From Stenogyne calaminthoides (lineage: Eukaryota > Streptophyta > Magnoliopsida > Lamiales > Lamiaceae): a stretch of DNA of 64,000 nucleotides. Under the pieces are notes generated by a model, which searched no databases, was not told the DNA's origin, and saw only the letters and a list, made by a program, of their open reading frames with translations. Below are positions 36,970 through 48,956 of the stretch, in pieces. Location of the stretch: assembly GCA_037126765.1 (NCBI GenBank), contig JBBCBC010000007.1, positions 42,015,394-42,079,393 on the forward strand. Reading direction: 5' to 3'. The stretch's first letter is position 1, and each line of letters begins with the position of its first letter. The position numbers were made by a program, and so were the translations under genes.

Positions 36970-38500
36970 CTCACATCACATCACTGTAAGATCTTTAGGC
37001 AATGGACATTTAGAGATTTAATTTAAAAAATTATCCCCCACAAAACAGTGATTTATGAGTTAGACAATTAGGTTGCCCTTTTGAACCTAGTTCTTGGGAT
37101 CTCCAGTCATATAGGTAATGTTTTCCTTCATCTCAACTCATCATCTTAAGGCTTAGTCCCATTCCTCTAGATATTATCCTCTAAAACATCCCATCTTTAA
37201 CCGGCCGGGTTTTTATCAAAATGCAATAATCTTCAATTCATTGCAAATTTGTTTAGAGGATTTTTATGACACTACTACCCCCACATTTCTAATGATGGGA
37301 TTAGAATTTGTGTCAAAATATTCAATTTGCATTTGTGTGTCCTTTTAACACATTTAGATATTTCTCATTTCATTTCAGGAACTTTACGATTTGTTCATTA
37401 AGGCTATCTTTACTGGTCACTTCAACACTTTGAGATAATTATATGATCATTTTATCTTTCTTCAGAATTCACATGATCTTATCTCCTTGTGTAGTACCTT
37501 TTTAAAACGTGATTGAACAAATTCGTATAACTTGTGAAAAATATTCCACTAAGCACCACCTGCCTAAGGTTTTCCACTTAGCTTTTAGGCTATGCCTTTG
37601 CTACTCATGTCACGTTCAAATGTATCCATGGAGAAACTCTTCCCCCACATTTGAATGTAGTATCATCTATGGCGAGATTTCATCATCACATTCGAGTTTG
37701 CTTGTCCATTTATTAATATACACCAATATTAATTTCTGACACAATCTCGAAACTAATTGGAAAACCAAACATTTTAAATTCATATTTTCAAATTCTTTGT
37801 TGGATTTAAAAAATCTGTAATTTTATAGCTCCAAAAAATCCGAATTTGAAACTTTGATTTAATAATGGTCAAAATACAAAAATTAAAATTCAATTTCAAA
37901 TGGAACCCAACTTGACCCAAATTTAATATTAGGAAATTAATCCATCTTTTTGGTCAAGCCGAAAAGCACACCAGAATGCCCAATGGTTTTAATTACCAAT
38001 AGCCAATAATTTGAACGAGCCCAATTAAATTAAAATGAGCAAATATCTTTATTCTGGTTCAAGTTGCCCAACTAATCTTAATTAATTGGCCTCATGTAAT
38101 ATTTCTTTCCTTTGTCAAGGAAAACAATACACGAATTAATATGGCCTTCAGCCCAAAACAATTCAATAGCCGAATTAGTTTTGATTTGATTGACCAAATC
38201 ACACTTTGGCCCTAGCCGTCCACCACTGTCGTGGACGAACCGCCGCCTTGCCGACGCATATCCCCCACCGCCGGAATTCGCCAAATCCGGACATTCCGCC
38301 ACCGACCGACTTTTCATAGTGGGGCAACGCAACTGGTGGTTCCAAACCAGTGTGATTTCTAATTCGCGAAAGGAGGGCGAGTTACGGTTGCCGATGGGAC
38401 CATCAGTCCACCGCCGTCCTTCGCTCACGCCGATTCAACATTTAGAGAAGAGACACTGATTCGATCCTCTTTTCGAATCCAGAGTCCTGGACATCAGCCT
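36970..38500 (-). mobile_element. Element D: internal region, non-coding
   Basis: This continues 13625-14025 beyond element C. It is low in coding capacity on both strands: several short open frames exist (for example 38078-38428 on the minus strand) but none resembles a known protein. It fits a large non-autonomous LTR element. The PBS is not recognised. Confidence 0.4.
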
Positions 38501-38502
38501 CC

Positions 38503-39200
38503 ATGTGTTTCGCCCCCCCCCCTTCTCATTCTTTGAATACACTAAATGTCTTCAACAGAAAATCATTTCAAAAATATGCACCGTAGACAATTCGAATAAT
38601 TGTAATCGAGGCACCTCTAAACAGACTATCCTTAAAATAAGTTTCCATTTTCATGAATCGTTAAATTCTCAATTTCTCGATTGCAAATGGCTTTGTTCAC
38701 CAGATGTTGTCTCTGAAATATATCAAAAGAATAGAACGAATTTGAGCAAAAAAAATATTCAATATGTTGGCAATAGCCGGAATATGTCTATATCATTTTC
38801 CCAACTTGTGGTTTCACGTTTTTCCACGTCGTTTCAAGTCATCGCTTCAACTTCGACTAAAGTGCTACTTATAGCATCGTTGGAAACGTTCGGCATTATG
38901 AGTCACTAATGGCCTCAAAATAAAATCGACATCCTGAATAATGAACCATTATTTTAGATTTAAATTTTCAATTTACACAATAAAAACGTACGTAACGTTT
39001 TTGCGTATTAATTTGCTGTAGCCGTTACGTGCCAGCAATTAAATTAAGCGAAAAATAAAATCAAGGCAAATTCACTCCTCATTTGTATTTTTTCAGTGTG
39101 GAACAAAAGATCATTGCTTTTCCCTTTCCTAATAATCGATTACAGTAACTTTGAAAATTAATTTCCCATTCATCCAAAAAATGAGCAACATTTTCCAACA
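38503..39200 (-). mobile_element. Element D: 5' LTR (minus strand)
   Basis: It matches the pieces listed for 10618-13624; 38805-39200 is nearly identical to 11505-11717 joined to 13440-13624. It ends GAGCAACATTTTCCAACA at 39200. The other end is uncertain. Confidence 0.5.
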
Positions 39201-39381
39201 GAAATATAATTGGGGTTGCCTCCAAAATGTGTGGAGTATTCTCCTCCCTAAAAAATATGATGCTCTCTGTTTTTTGTTCACGTTCTCCTCGGTTCATTGG
39301 AAAAAAAAAACCGTGAAATGCGCTTTTTTTAAATTGCTGAAAATATTGCTAAGAAATAGCACTTCTTCTCTCTCTCTCTAT
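39201..39381. other. Short spacer
   Basis: No gene. It ends in a (CT)n run that supplied the target site of the next MITE. Confidence 0.4.
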
Positions 39382-39832
39382 TAGGGGTGACAATTTCAGA
39401 CACGACACGAAAACGATACGAAAATTACAGGTTAGTGTTTAACTTTATCGTGTTCGTGTCGTTATTGTGTTCGTGTCGTGTTCGTGTCAACCCGATAAGT
39501 TTGAATTAAAAATATTTTATTATACATATGACTTGATATTTTATAATTTTATTAGAAATTTTTAATTTTTATCGTGTCATATCGTGTTAACGTGTATTAT
39601 CGTGTTATATCGTGTCGTGTCATATCGTATAAAATCAAAATTTTAATATAAATTCTATTTTAAAATTTATTTATTTTTCTTATCGTGTCATATAGTGTCG
39701 TGTCGTGTCGACACGAAATTTTTCGTGTTAGTGTCGTGTCAGCACGAATTCTTATCGTGTCGTGTTCGTATTTGACCTTATCATATCGTGTCGACACGAA
39801 ACACGACCCAATAACACGAATTGTCACCCCTA
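39382..39832. mobile_element. hAT-type MITE (451 bp)
   Basis: It has 14-bp perfect inverted ends TAGGGGTGACAATT / AATTGTCACCCCTA and a perfect 8-bp duplication CTCTCTAT (39374-39381 and 39833-39840). The interior is packed with CGTGTC and GACACG, which can pair. No coding. Confidence 0.92.
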
Positions 39833-39974
39833 CTCTCTATTATACTTGCAGGTCCGAGTCGCTAAATGGTGGGGACCGCATCGCATGCCTTTATTCATTT
39901 GCCTCAAAACAAATTCTCCCTCAAAACAAATTCTCCAGCCGCTCAATTAAATAAAGTAAGCCTCAAGTTGCAAT

Positions 39975-41137
39975 CAATGTGTTTAAATCGGATCGGTTGT
40001 CGAATCGGATAATGAATTGACTCATTGGTTCGACCGGTTGAACCGTTATAAAAAAACCGAATGACTCGGACATTTATTTATCTATATAAGTTATAAGATA
40101 TAATATTATATAAATAATTATACAAGTATTTTATAAATTGTGTCGAGAAAAAATAAATTTATAATATAAGATTAATTAAGATATATATATGGAGTAATGA
40201 TAAAGAACCAACTATCTGATTTTTTATGAAATCAGATTAATGACGTGTCATGTCAACTATTTCCTAAACCATGAACCATAAACCCTAAATCATGAACCAT
40301 TCGAATCGGGTGAATCATGAATCATTCGGATTGGGTGAACCATGAACCACTCGGGCCGGGTTTGGGTCCGGGCCTGGTAAAAAGAAAAATTGAATTGAAC
40401 TGAAAAAATAAAACTTAACAGAAAAAAAAAATTACATTTTTTTTTACCCGGTCCGGACCCAACTCGACCAGAACTGAACCCTGCCCGAGTGGTTCATGGT
40501 TCACCCGACCTGAATGGTTCATGATTTAGAGTTTATGGTTCATGATTTAGGGAATAATTGGCATGATACGTCATTAATCTGGTTCCATAAAAAATTAGAT
40601 AGTTGGTTCTATATCATTATTCATATATATGTGTATATATACGCATCACTTAAAAAGGTTTTGGCCCAAATTTTAGGAGAATGGATTCAAAACTTATTTT
40701 GGCCCAAAATTATATATTTGCCCAACCTTATACAAACCCTACTATACGTACAAGTACTGCCATTCTTTTCTCCACCCTCCGCCATCTCCTTATCACCACC
40801 ACTTATACGCCGATCCCACATCTTATCACTTCTCTTGCTTCAATTTATCTATAATTCTTCAGAAAGGTGACGATACTGAAGCTGTTAAGTGATTGTCAGG
40901 TTGGCCTTTCTGTTCTGGTCGTAATTCAGAAAAACGCGAAAGAGGCATTCTTCCTTTTTTCATTTTTTTTTAAATAAAAACCCATTTCACCGGTTCCACG
41001 GTTCACTGTTTAACCCGATTTTTTACTGGTTCGAACTGGTTGAATTTAAACCTGCTCTGTGCAAAAAACTGGACCGGAACCGTGATCGATTCCCAATTAA
41101 CCCGGTCGGACCGGCCGACCCGATTTTAAAAACACTG
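39975..41137. mobile_element. hAT-type non-autonomous element (1163 bp)
   Basis: It starts CAATGTGTTTAAATCGGATC and ends CCGACCCGATTTTAAAAACACTG. The 8-bp flanks GTTGCAAT and ATTGCAAT differ at one base. The ends match the family at 7818-8189. The interior has CCGGTT/AACCGG-rich subterminal DNA, a nested foldback (40192-40622) and a pyrimidine-rich stretch (40730-40870). No transposase frame. Confidence 0.82.
40192..40622. mobile_element. Mutator-like foldback element (431 bp)
   Basis: It starts GAGTAATGATAAAGAACCAA and ends TTGGTTCTATATCATTATTC, with arms of about 150-200 bases. A perfect 9-bp duplication ATATATATG flanks it (40183-40191, 40623-40631); nine bases is the Mutator length. It lies inside the hAT element at 39975. 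Confidence 0.85.
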
Positions 41138-41439
41138 ATTGCAATTAAATATTTGTTGCTTTTTCAATTTGTGCGCTGAACATGGGCCACCGAAAATGAG
41201 CCTTAATTGCTGAAATTTAATTCCTCTCTAGCCCCTTTTTCTCTACTCTCAATTTTTTTTCGTTTGACTTTACCAAAATTAGGCATGCGATTTATATTTA
41301 AAAAATTCTCAATTTTTTTATAAAAATAATAAAACACGACATTTCTTTATATCAAGTGCAATTAGCCAAAATTAAGTAATAAAATATTAAATTAAATAAA
41401 AATTAATTTATAAATTAGCAATAAAATTATACAATTTTC
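41138..41439. other. AT-rich intergenic DNA
   Basis: No gene recognised. It is next to the truncated 3' end of the LINE. Confidence 0.4.
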
Positions 41440-43270
41440 ATCTGAATCATAGTCCTAATGACATTTGTCCAAAATGACTTTTCACCCTTCACCCGACAAC
41501 AATCTTCACAATCATTTATAAAGATAACTCAAATTAAAGACTCTTATATTCCTCACCCCCAACCTGCAACACCTTTACTCTTATATAATTTATCCCACCT
41601 CACCCAAACAATTTTTTTTTCCATTTTCTTTCCCACTCCATAAAAAAATCTTTGATACCTTGGTTAAGATTTTGATGATATACATATGGGCTTTGAAGAA
41701 TGAAAGATAACAGAGTGGAAGTGCAAATAAAATAGAATTTAGTAAAATGATACACCCACCAAATGATAAGTTCATCTGTTCCCAACATGAAAGCTTTTTT
41801 CGTAATCGGTCGATAAGAGGTTTTTAAGTTTTCTTTTTCTATGATTCTCCTCAATCGGTAGTCCAAGATACGTAAATGGAATCTTCTCAACTTTGTAAAC
41901 AATAGTTTCTACCAAATCCTTATTTACCTCTCTTGAATTCCAATTATATGAATTGAGCTTTTGTGGTAATTGACTCGTAGACCAGAAGCTATTTCGAACA
42001 ACCATAACACCCCCTTCATAACTCTAGCATTTCTACCAATCGCATTGCCAAGACAATATCATCAACAAACTGTAGGTGGCTTACCCTTACACCATTCTCA
42101 CCAATAGTCCAGCCTTCGAAGAGTTGCAGCTGTTCAGCTTTCTTCATTATGAAGGGAGAGAGAGGATCTCCCTGTCTAAATTTCTTTCTGAAGACTAAAC
42201 TCCCTAGATAGGCTTCCGTTAACTAACATGGACATCGAAGCCGGAGAGAGGCATCCTCTAATACATTGTCTCCATTTTCAGTTAAAGTTCATCCCCAACA
42301 TCATTTCATTGATGTGCTCCTGTAATATCGAATCATAAACTTTTTTGAAGCCCACTTTAAGTAGCACCCCTTCTTGTTTGCTTCTTTTCAGAAAATCGAC
42401 CGACTCATTTAACACAAGTATACTATCCATAATTTATCTTTTTCCCCATAAAAGCACTCTGATTCTCAACAATTACCTCATTAATCACTTTAGACAGCCT
42501 GTTTGCAAGAAACTTCGCAAGAATTATGTAAGCACAACCGATCAAAGAGATCGGTCTATAATCTGAAATGAGTCAATTGACTTGAGGGGAACTTTTCTTT
42601 GGGATAAGAGTGACAAAACTTGGATTGTCGCCTTTCACGATTCTCCCACATTGATGGAATTCCCCCAAGAAGCTTATCATATCATCTTTGATAGTTCTCC
42701 GCATTTTTCTAATAATTTAAAAGTTAGTCTTTCTAGGCCCAGACTTTTGTTTCCTCTACACTTCCTTACAGCCGCAAGAATTTCCTCCTCACGGAAAGGT
42801 TCAATAAGAGATTGGTTTGCTGCACTATCAAGTTTCTTCGATACCAATTTTTTAAGAAAAACTTGTGATCATTTGGATTTGAGAACTGTTTCTTGAAGTG
42901 ATTATGGATTTCGGTTTTTACCTTATCAACATCCTTGATCCATAAATATTCCAATTCCATATGCTGTTAATACAACTGTGGAAAAATGACGAGTTGATGT
43001 CTCATTCGAATCCAAGGTATCCTTGATTTTTGGTAAGAATAACTATCTTCCCGAATTTCCAAACTTGAGCTTTTGCTTCTTTCATGGTTTTCACTTCTAT
43101 TTCAGAGAGATCCTTTTCTTCTTGTAATTGGTCCGGTCTATTCAAATTCTCATGGGCTGTTTTGATTTTCCTGTCCATCCCATTCAGATTCGTAATGCTC
43201 CAATCTTTGATATCAACTTTTAGAAGCTTCAATTTCTCTTTGAGAGCTTTTTCGCCCTTAAACTAAGTAA
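41440..43270 (-). pseudogene. LINE reverse transcriptase, 3' truncated
   Basis: From high to low coordinates: the linker after the endonuclease (LLKVDIKDWSITNLNG, 43215); early RT (VKTEIHNHFKKQFSNPNDHK, 42920); the motif KKVYDS, decayed from KAYDS (42340); the catalytic box LQFVDDIV (42060); KIPFTYLGLPIE (41875); then GGCIILLNSILFALPLCYLS and KIFLWSG (41740-41630). The family order is that of plant L1-type LINEs. Several frameshifts and stops break it, and the homology fades near 41460 with no poly-A tail, so the 3' end is lost. Confidence 0.85.
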
Positions 43271-44062
43271 TTTTTCCATTTATTATCAACAACACTTGCC
43301 AAATCCGAATTTCTCAGCCACTCATTGAATACTCTAAATGGTTTAGGGCCCCAATTATGGATGCTAGTGCAAAGAACGATTGGAACATAATTGAAACTTG
43401 ACTTCTAAAGTCACATTATTTTACTTTTCCCCCACTCTTCAATCCAAATATCGGAGACAAGAGCTCCGTCAATTATGTTGCAGCATTTTCCGTCAAGTCT
43501 TGACCAAGTAAACTTCCTTCCGGATAAAGGCATATCATGAAGGCTTGAGTCTGAAATGAATTCTTCAAATCTTCTTGAACTTGTCGTTGTTAAATACTCT
43601 ACTTTTCCTTTTCTCTCCGAAGTACTTCTTACTTCATTGAAATCCCCAATTACACACCATCCATCTATATTACTTTAATGAATTTTCTGTAATAAAGCTT
43701 GCCACCAATCTACTTTACCTCTCACATCACACGGAGCATAAACATTCACTACCACATAACTTTTCTCATTCCATTTCCACCTTTTCTCAACACCCACTGT
43801 ATGTTCATCGACCCAACTATCTAAGAGTTCAAACTTTTCAAAATTCCAAGCAGACCAAAAACCCCCAATCCTACCAACAGAGTTTCTAGCTTTCCATCAC
43901 ATTCTATCCCTCCCCAAATCAACCCCGACATTAAAGAATTATGATCTACATATTTTGTTTCTTGCAAGCAAATGAAATCAGGACTAAATTTTCTAACTTA
44001 CTCATTAATCTCTTGTTTCTTTAATCTCCCACCGAAGCCCCTAAGGTTGTAGGATATAATCT
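43271..44062 (-). pseudogene. LINE endonuclease (APE type), broken
   Basis: At about 44060-44020 the minus strand reads IISYNLRGFGGRLKKQEIN, the start of the plant LINE endonuclease. FICLQETK (the ETK metal-binding Glu) follows near 43965. Several stops lie within. Confidence 0.8.
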
Positions 44063-44541
44063 TCATTGATCAACATCAATTTGATCTCCTTTTTTCCTGA
44101 CTAGATCGATCTGTTTCATCTCCAATAGCCTTTGAAGAATTTTTTTTCTTTCATTGTCCTCAGTGATTATACTGAGATTCTTTCCCAATTCTAAAATCTC
44201 ATTTGATTCCATAGTTTTCTCAATATTGGACAATCTTTGTTGGTTCTTCTCAAGGGTTCTTTGCATGCTTTGGATTTCTCTCTCAATATTTGTCATATCA
44301 ACCATGAATGACGACCACTCTTCCTTCTTTTTCTTTGCCTCTCTTTTCTTGCGAATTTTGTTGATACTTTTTCTTCTATAAATCATCTTCTTACCACCCT
44401 CCATATAAGTCATCAAATCTGGGTTTATGTTTGTCTAATCTTCATCTGAAATTCCTCAATATCTAGAGATACCGATCTACTGTGATGAACAGAAGCAGAA
44501 CCCTTCAACATTTTGCCTTTCTGAAAATCATTGAAAGCCAT
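44063..44541 (-). pseudogene. LINE ORF1-to-endonuclease linker, cut by element E
   Basis: A lysine-rich 117-codon frame (44416-44063) with a predicted coiled-coil look (IEREIQSMQRTLEKNQQ). Upstream, the frame continues to MAFNDFQKGKMLKGS at the border with element E. It resumes beyond E at 54800. Confidence 0.65.
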
Positions 44542-45301
44542 TGACAGTGTGTGTGCGTGTATTTTTCAGAGTGTTGTTGAAAATGTTATACAACATATAA
44601 AACAACATATGACAGCTGAAGCATAAAAACGCAGTGCAAAGGATTTCAAAATTTTGTATAGTCTGTAATCCAGACTACACGAACCTCATGGTTAAAAACA
44701 TCACTATAACAAGTAGTGAGATACACACGAATCTCTTACAAGATCCTAAAAGGTGTAGTGAAAAACCACACACCAAAATCAATCTATTCAATCAAGTAAC
44801 TAGTGATCTTATTCAACCTAAAACTTGATCTAATAAGACAAAATCAATACTTATAGGAGAGATTGTATTCCCTCGACCAGTACAAATAGAATAACATCGA
44901 CCCTCACACTCCTAGAATTATAAGCACTCAGTTTTTCACTCTTGGATGTTACTCTCTTAAGTTTGGAGTAGAGCAAATGGGATTTCACTTTAACTCAAAC
45001 TTGAATGTCGACCAATGCAGTCTATTTATAGACTTTCGGACCAACTGCATTGTCCTATCCACTTGGTGTGAACATGCTTGAACTTCTCCTCCACTATCTC
45101 CATGATCTTGGTGTAACCACCCATGATCTTTCTATTCTCACTCCATCAGTGCAACCGCTTGATAATATCCGAGATTATCTTCAACCTGCAATGTAGGAAA
45201 CATAGAGAAACACATCTATTAAAACAGAGTCAGTGTTAGGAGAAAGGGAAAATTTATGATATTGTGTAGAATGTTGTCCAACATCAGGAACAACATCAAC
45301 A
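44542..45301 (-). repeat. 3' LTR of element E
   Basis: It starts TGACAGTGTGTGTGCGTG and ends CAACATCAACA on the plus strand. TATAAATAGA is at 45021-45030 (minus strand). It contains many ACAACAT/ATGTTGT motifs. Confidence 0.93.
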
Positions 45302-45320
45302 AACTCCCCCAATTTGGCCT
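45302..45320 (-). promoter_or_regulatory. Polypurine tract of element E
   Basis: Minus strand AAATTGGGGGAGTT directly before the LTR. Confidence 0.8.
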
Positions 45321-45701
45321 TTCTACTACAACACACCTGATGTTAAAAACAACATCCGAACTTGTGTCAGGAAAGAAACAAATAATAGTCATTCAGAGAA
45401 CAACTACTATTCAACCAAATCATAATTTAAAAATAAACAAATAAACACAAGCACTAAGTACAACAACAGTGTACTTAGGCCAAAGTATCCAACAACATAA
45501 AGTAAATGACATAAATATAAACCTATCATCTAATTGTCCAATAACAGAGTTTAAAAAGTAAAGAGCAGAAATAAAAGATTACAACACAGACAAGAAATTT
45601 ATAGAGAAATAAAGGGAAGGACTGGGCCAAGGAATGACTGCATCTCCATAATCTGCAAATGCTCCCCCATACTTCAAAATTCTCAACTGTCTTGAATCCA
45701 A

Positions 45702-47926
45702 TCACCAGTTATCAGCTCCATAAAGCTGATCAATGATAGCAATACTCTCTGGAGACAAATTCTCCCTGGTAGGTGTCACCAACACCTCATCATCAGTGTA
45801 ATCAGGGCTATCATCAACTGGTTCAGCATCATCAGGTACCATTTGTTCAGCAACATCATCAGTATTGAATACATCTTCCACAGCATCCTCCACAGCCTCA
45901 TTAACAGCATCTTGTACAGTATCCTCCACCTCTCTATCTTCAGCATTATTCTGATTAGCAGCAACATCAACATCATCTTCAGCAGCATCTGATGCATCAT
46001 CCTTCTCACCAGCATGGCCAGATGGACCAACTCCATCTTCACCACCATCATTATCACCATCATCAGGTGATCCTCCCCCTGTTGGAGTAGAAAACAGGTT
46101 TCTTCAGAAGGTTTGCCGTTTAATCAAAGCATCTATGTTCTGCTGGATGGAAGTAATCTGATCAGTAATGAAAGAATTTGTAAAATGAACAGAGGGTGTA
46201 CCATTCTTTCTGGTTACTGTATAAGGAATGTTGCTAACAGGATGGACAACATTTTCGGCTTGCGGTGCAGGATCTTTCAAGGGTAGATCAACAGTACGGT
46301 TTCCAGACCTCAGTACATGTGAGATACCAAAACTTGGTATATACCCACTGATCCTCTCTCCTCTAGGTCTCTCAAACTCCAGTCTATCCAAGAGTTGACA
46401 GATCAAACTTGGATATGGCAAAATGGTTCCTTCAGATTGTTTACCAGCATAGGATACAATGTTGTCAAATATGATTTGACCCATGTTGAATTTGTTCAGG
46501 TGCACAATCTTGTACAACAAGAATGCCTGTTCCTTGGTTAACACAGTAGAATTCTTGGAAGGCAACCAATTAGAGACTAGCAACTTATGCATCACAGAGT
46601 ATAAAGATGTCAGTTTTGCAGTGGAAAATTGTAAAGTCCATACAGAATGTCTACCACCAGTGATGACAGACATCACTTCCCCTATGTCCAATTCTCTGGA
46701 ATCATCTTCCATTTGTTTAGTCTTCAGAAAGATGTTTATAATTTTAGGGGTAATGGTAACAACATTGTATCTAAACCTTACTTTCCCATAATTTGAAGAC
46801 TGCCTATTCCCACAACTCTTCTTCAAATTAACATAAAATTCAGCAACCCAAGAAACATAATAAGGTTTGGCATATTGTAGAGCATGCAACAGAGATCTAC
46901 TATCAAGAAAACCTATCAGATTTTGAGCTTCAAAATCAGGTATTTTGATTATCCTTTCATCCACAATGGATTTCTTAAGCATGAATTTAACAACATCATA
47001 TTTTCTATTATGCTCAACCTTATCATCTGAGTCAGAATCAGATTACATTACCTCATCAAAGATTTGATCAAGTTCATCATCAAACTCATTTTGTTCAGGT
47101 TCATTTTCTTCAGGTTCCTCTTCTTCAGGTTCATCATCCTTAGTATCATTTTCCTCAGGTTCATCTTTCCTCAAGATCCTCGGCTTTGAGGATCAATATA
47201 CAGGGTTCGTAATCGGATGATTGAAAGAACATCCGTGCTTGCAATTCACAGGAGGATAATTTTTCTTTTTGGTTCTCCTTTTCTTTTTAGCCAACAACTC
47301 TTGCATGGTTAAGTCATCATCTGAATCTTTTGGCACATCAACAGGAACATTTGGAACAACCATTTCTTCATCAGAATCCTCTACAGAGATAGGATCATTA
47401 ACACTACCATCAGTTCTCTTAGGACGTTTCCCAGTGTAATCAACCTTTTTCCCTAAGTCTCTTTGTGACATTCTTCTCTTTCCCCATCTACCAACACCTC
47501 TTTTGGGAGCCAATTGCTTCTTTCTTAGCCTAATGTTCTTCAATTTCTCCCCCATTCCTTCTGAATCAGAGGAGTCAACAACTTTCATTTCAACATTGGC
47601 TGTTTGATTTGGGTTTTTCGTAAGGGTTTTTGAAATGTGGGTCGAATAGGAGTTTCTGAGGGTATTTCTAGATAAGGTTCTTCAGGAATTTCTGTGACTA
47701 AGGGTTTAGCAGAAAGATCAACAAAGTCATTAATGTTGACTTTTCTTTTGCCAACAAAAACATCAGGAAGAATATGAAGATTTTTCTCGAGCATTTGTTC
47801 AATGATCAGTCGAACCAGAGATTGAGGAGTATCTTCAGGAAATTCGTACGGATTGGGTTTTGGTACGGATGAAGAAGATGATCCACCAACATTAGTGGAA
47901 TCATAATTTGGATTTTGCGAAGCCAT
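45702..47926 (-). pseudogene. Element E: extra env-position ORF, broken
   Basis: About 740 codons, same strand as pol. It starts MASQNPNYDS (47926). The first part is Ser/Pro-rich (113 codons), then a basic/acidic part (KKRRTKKKN; an acidic EEPEEN-type run at 47060-47160). A globular domain (46982-46104) carries the motif YVSWVAEFYVNLKK, which resembles the 'putative plant transposon protein' domain seen in such elements. An acidic tail follows (DAVNEAVEDAVEDVF), ending GADNW at 45702. There is one frameshift (~47586) and three in-frame stops (47193-47195, 47040-47050, 46101-46103); the frame otherwise continues. From the family, SIRE elements carry an ORF here that is sometimes called env-like. 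I see no clear signal peptide or membrane segment, so an envelope role is not supported. Confidence 0.75.
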
Positions 47927-48956
47927 TCAAGCGAGAAGGTTCAGAGGGTTTGAATTTTCTGGAGAAGAAGGTTTCGAGGGAGAAGGGTTTGCGTGAGTTT
48001 GTGATTGCTTAGGAGTGACCGATGAGTTTTGTTTCAGTCATTTCACCTTTCTGTCCAATCAAATAAAAACATAGGCAATTAAAATAATGAAATCGAAAAA
48101 TAGGAGGGAAAAGAAGCATATGACCGAGAAATATGAAATAACACAAGAACAACAACAAACCTCGAATCCAATATGCAGCAACAATGTTTTCAGCTTTCAA
48201 TATTAAACATCACAGATAAATCGAACTTAAGTAGAGAAGAAAGAACTGAGGTTATTACACACATCCACAAGAAAACTGAACATGAGTGGGAACAAATGTA
48301 ACCACCCACTATTGAAGTCATGTGATCGTGTGATGTGTAAGTGACCGCCAAAATATTTTCGAAAAATAGAAAACCATATCTAAAATTAAATAGACACAAA
48401 TCAGTTCAAATAACTTGTTCAATCCGCCAATTCAACTTATCCAGAACATTAAACGAATCATGTATGATAGATAAAGTTCGAATCACTTAAGGTTTCACAA
48501 AATGTCGGCACACATATATCTCAACACTCTATTTTGCATGAAATTCATCATCAAAGTGTTGCATATGTTGAATTTTTCTTTAAACACATGTTCACATTGA
48601 TCCATCTTTTCAAAAGAGTGCATCGTAGTAGCGAGCTCCGTGCCCCATACTTACTCAATGGATTGTGAACAAACATGGATGTATATTTAATCACCTTTTG
48701 AAAAGAGAACATCGTAGTAGCGAGCTCCGTGTCCCATAGTCACTCAGTGATTACACATCTAAGTTGTGCTTTATTTTTAATGCATTTAAGAGATATATGT
48801 CCAGGACTCTGTATCTAAACCATGATTCAAACCAGACGATCAAAACACTATCATTTAAAGCTCAAAAATAAGCAAAACAACAGACAAACTTATTATCAGA
48901 ACCACAATGTTGCTTTAAATGTTGGAAACATTTGTCACAACATCTAGTGTTTATTT
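47927..48956 (-). other. Element E: spacer between pol and the extra ORF
   Basis: Non-coding, AT-rich. It contains the two-unit repeat at 48607-48747. No gene. Confidence 0.6.
48607..48747. repeat. Two-copy direct repeat in element E
   Basis: Two copies, about 90 bases apart, of a ~50-base unit sharing CATCGTAGTAGCGAGCTCCG: 48607-48657 and 48695-48747. Confidence 0.85.

Noticed and set aside
38078..38428. 116-codon minus-strand frame near the 5' LTR of element D
   Set aside because: Locally GC-rich, with no domain I recognise, and overlapped by an equally open frame on the other strand. It may be worth a search but I cannot support a gene.
45776..46063. 95-codon minus-strand frame rich in Met and Leu
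   Set aside because: It is the +1 frame of the acidic tail of element E's extra ORF (GAT/GAA repeats), so a shadow.
45702..47926. Reading the extra ORF of element E as a true viral envelope gene
   Set aside because: Position alone suggests env; no signal peptide, membrane anchor or fusion features are visible, so I list it only as an env-position ORF.
48607..48747. CRISPR-like or satellite array
   Set aside because: Only two units, in a plant retroelement; not an array of either kind.
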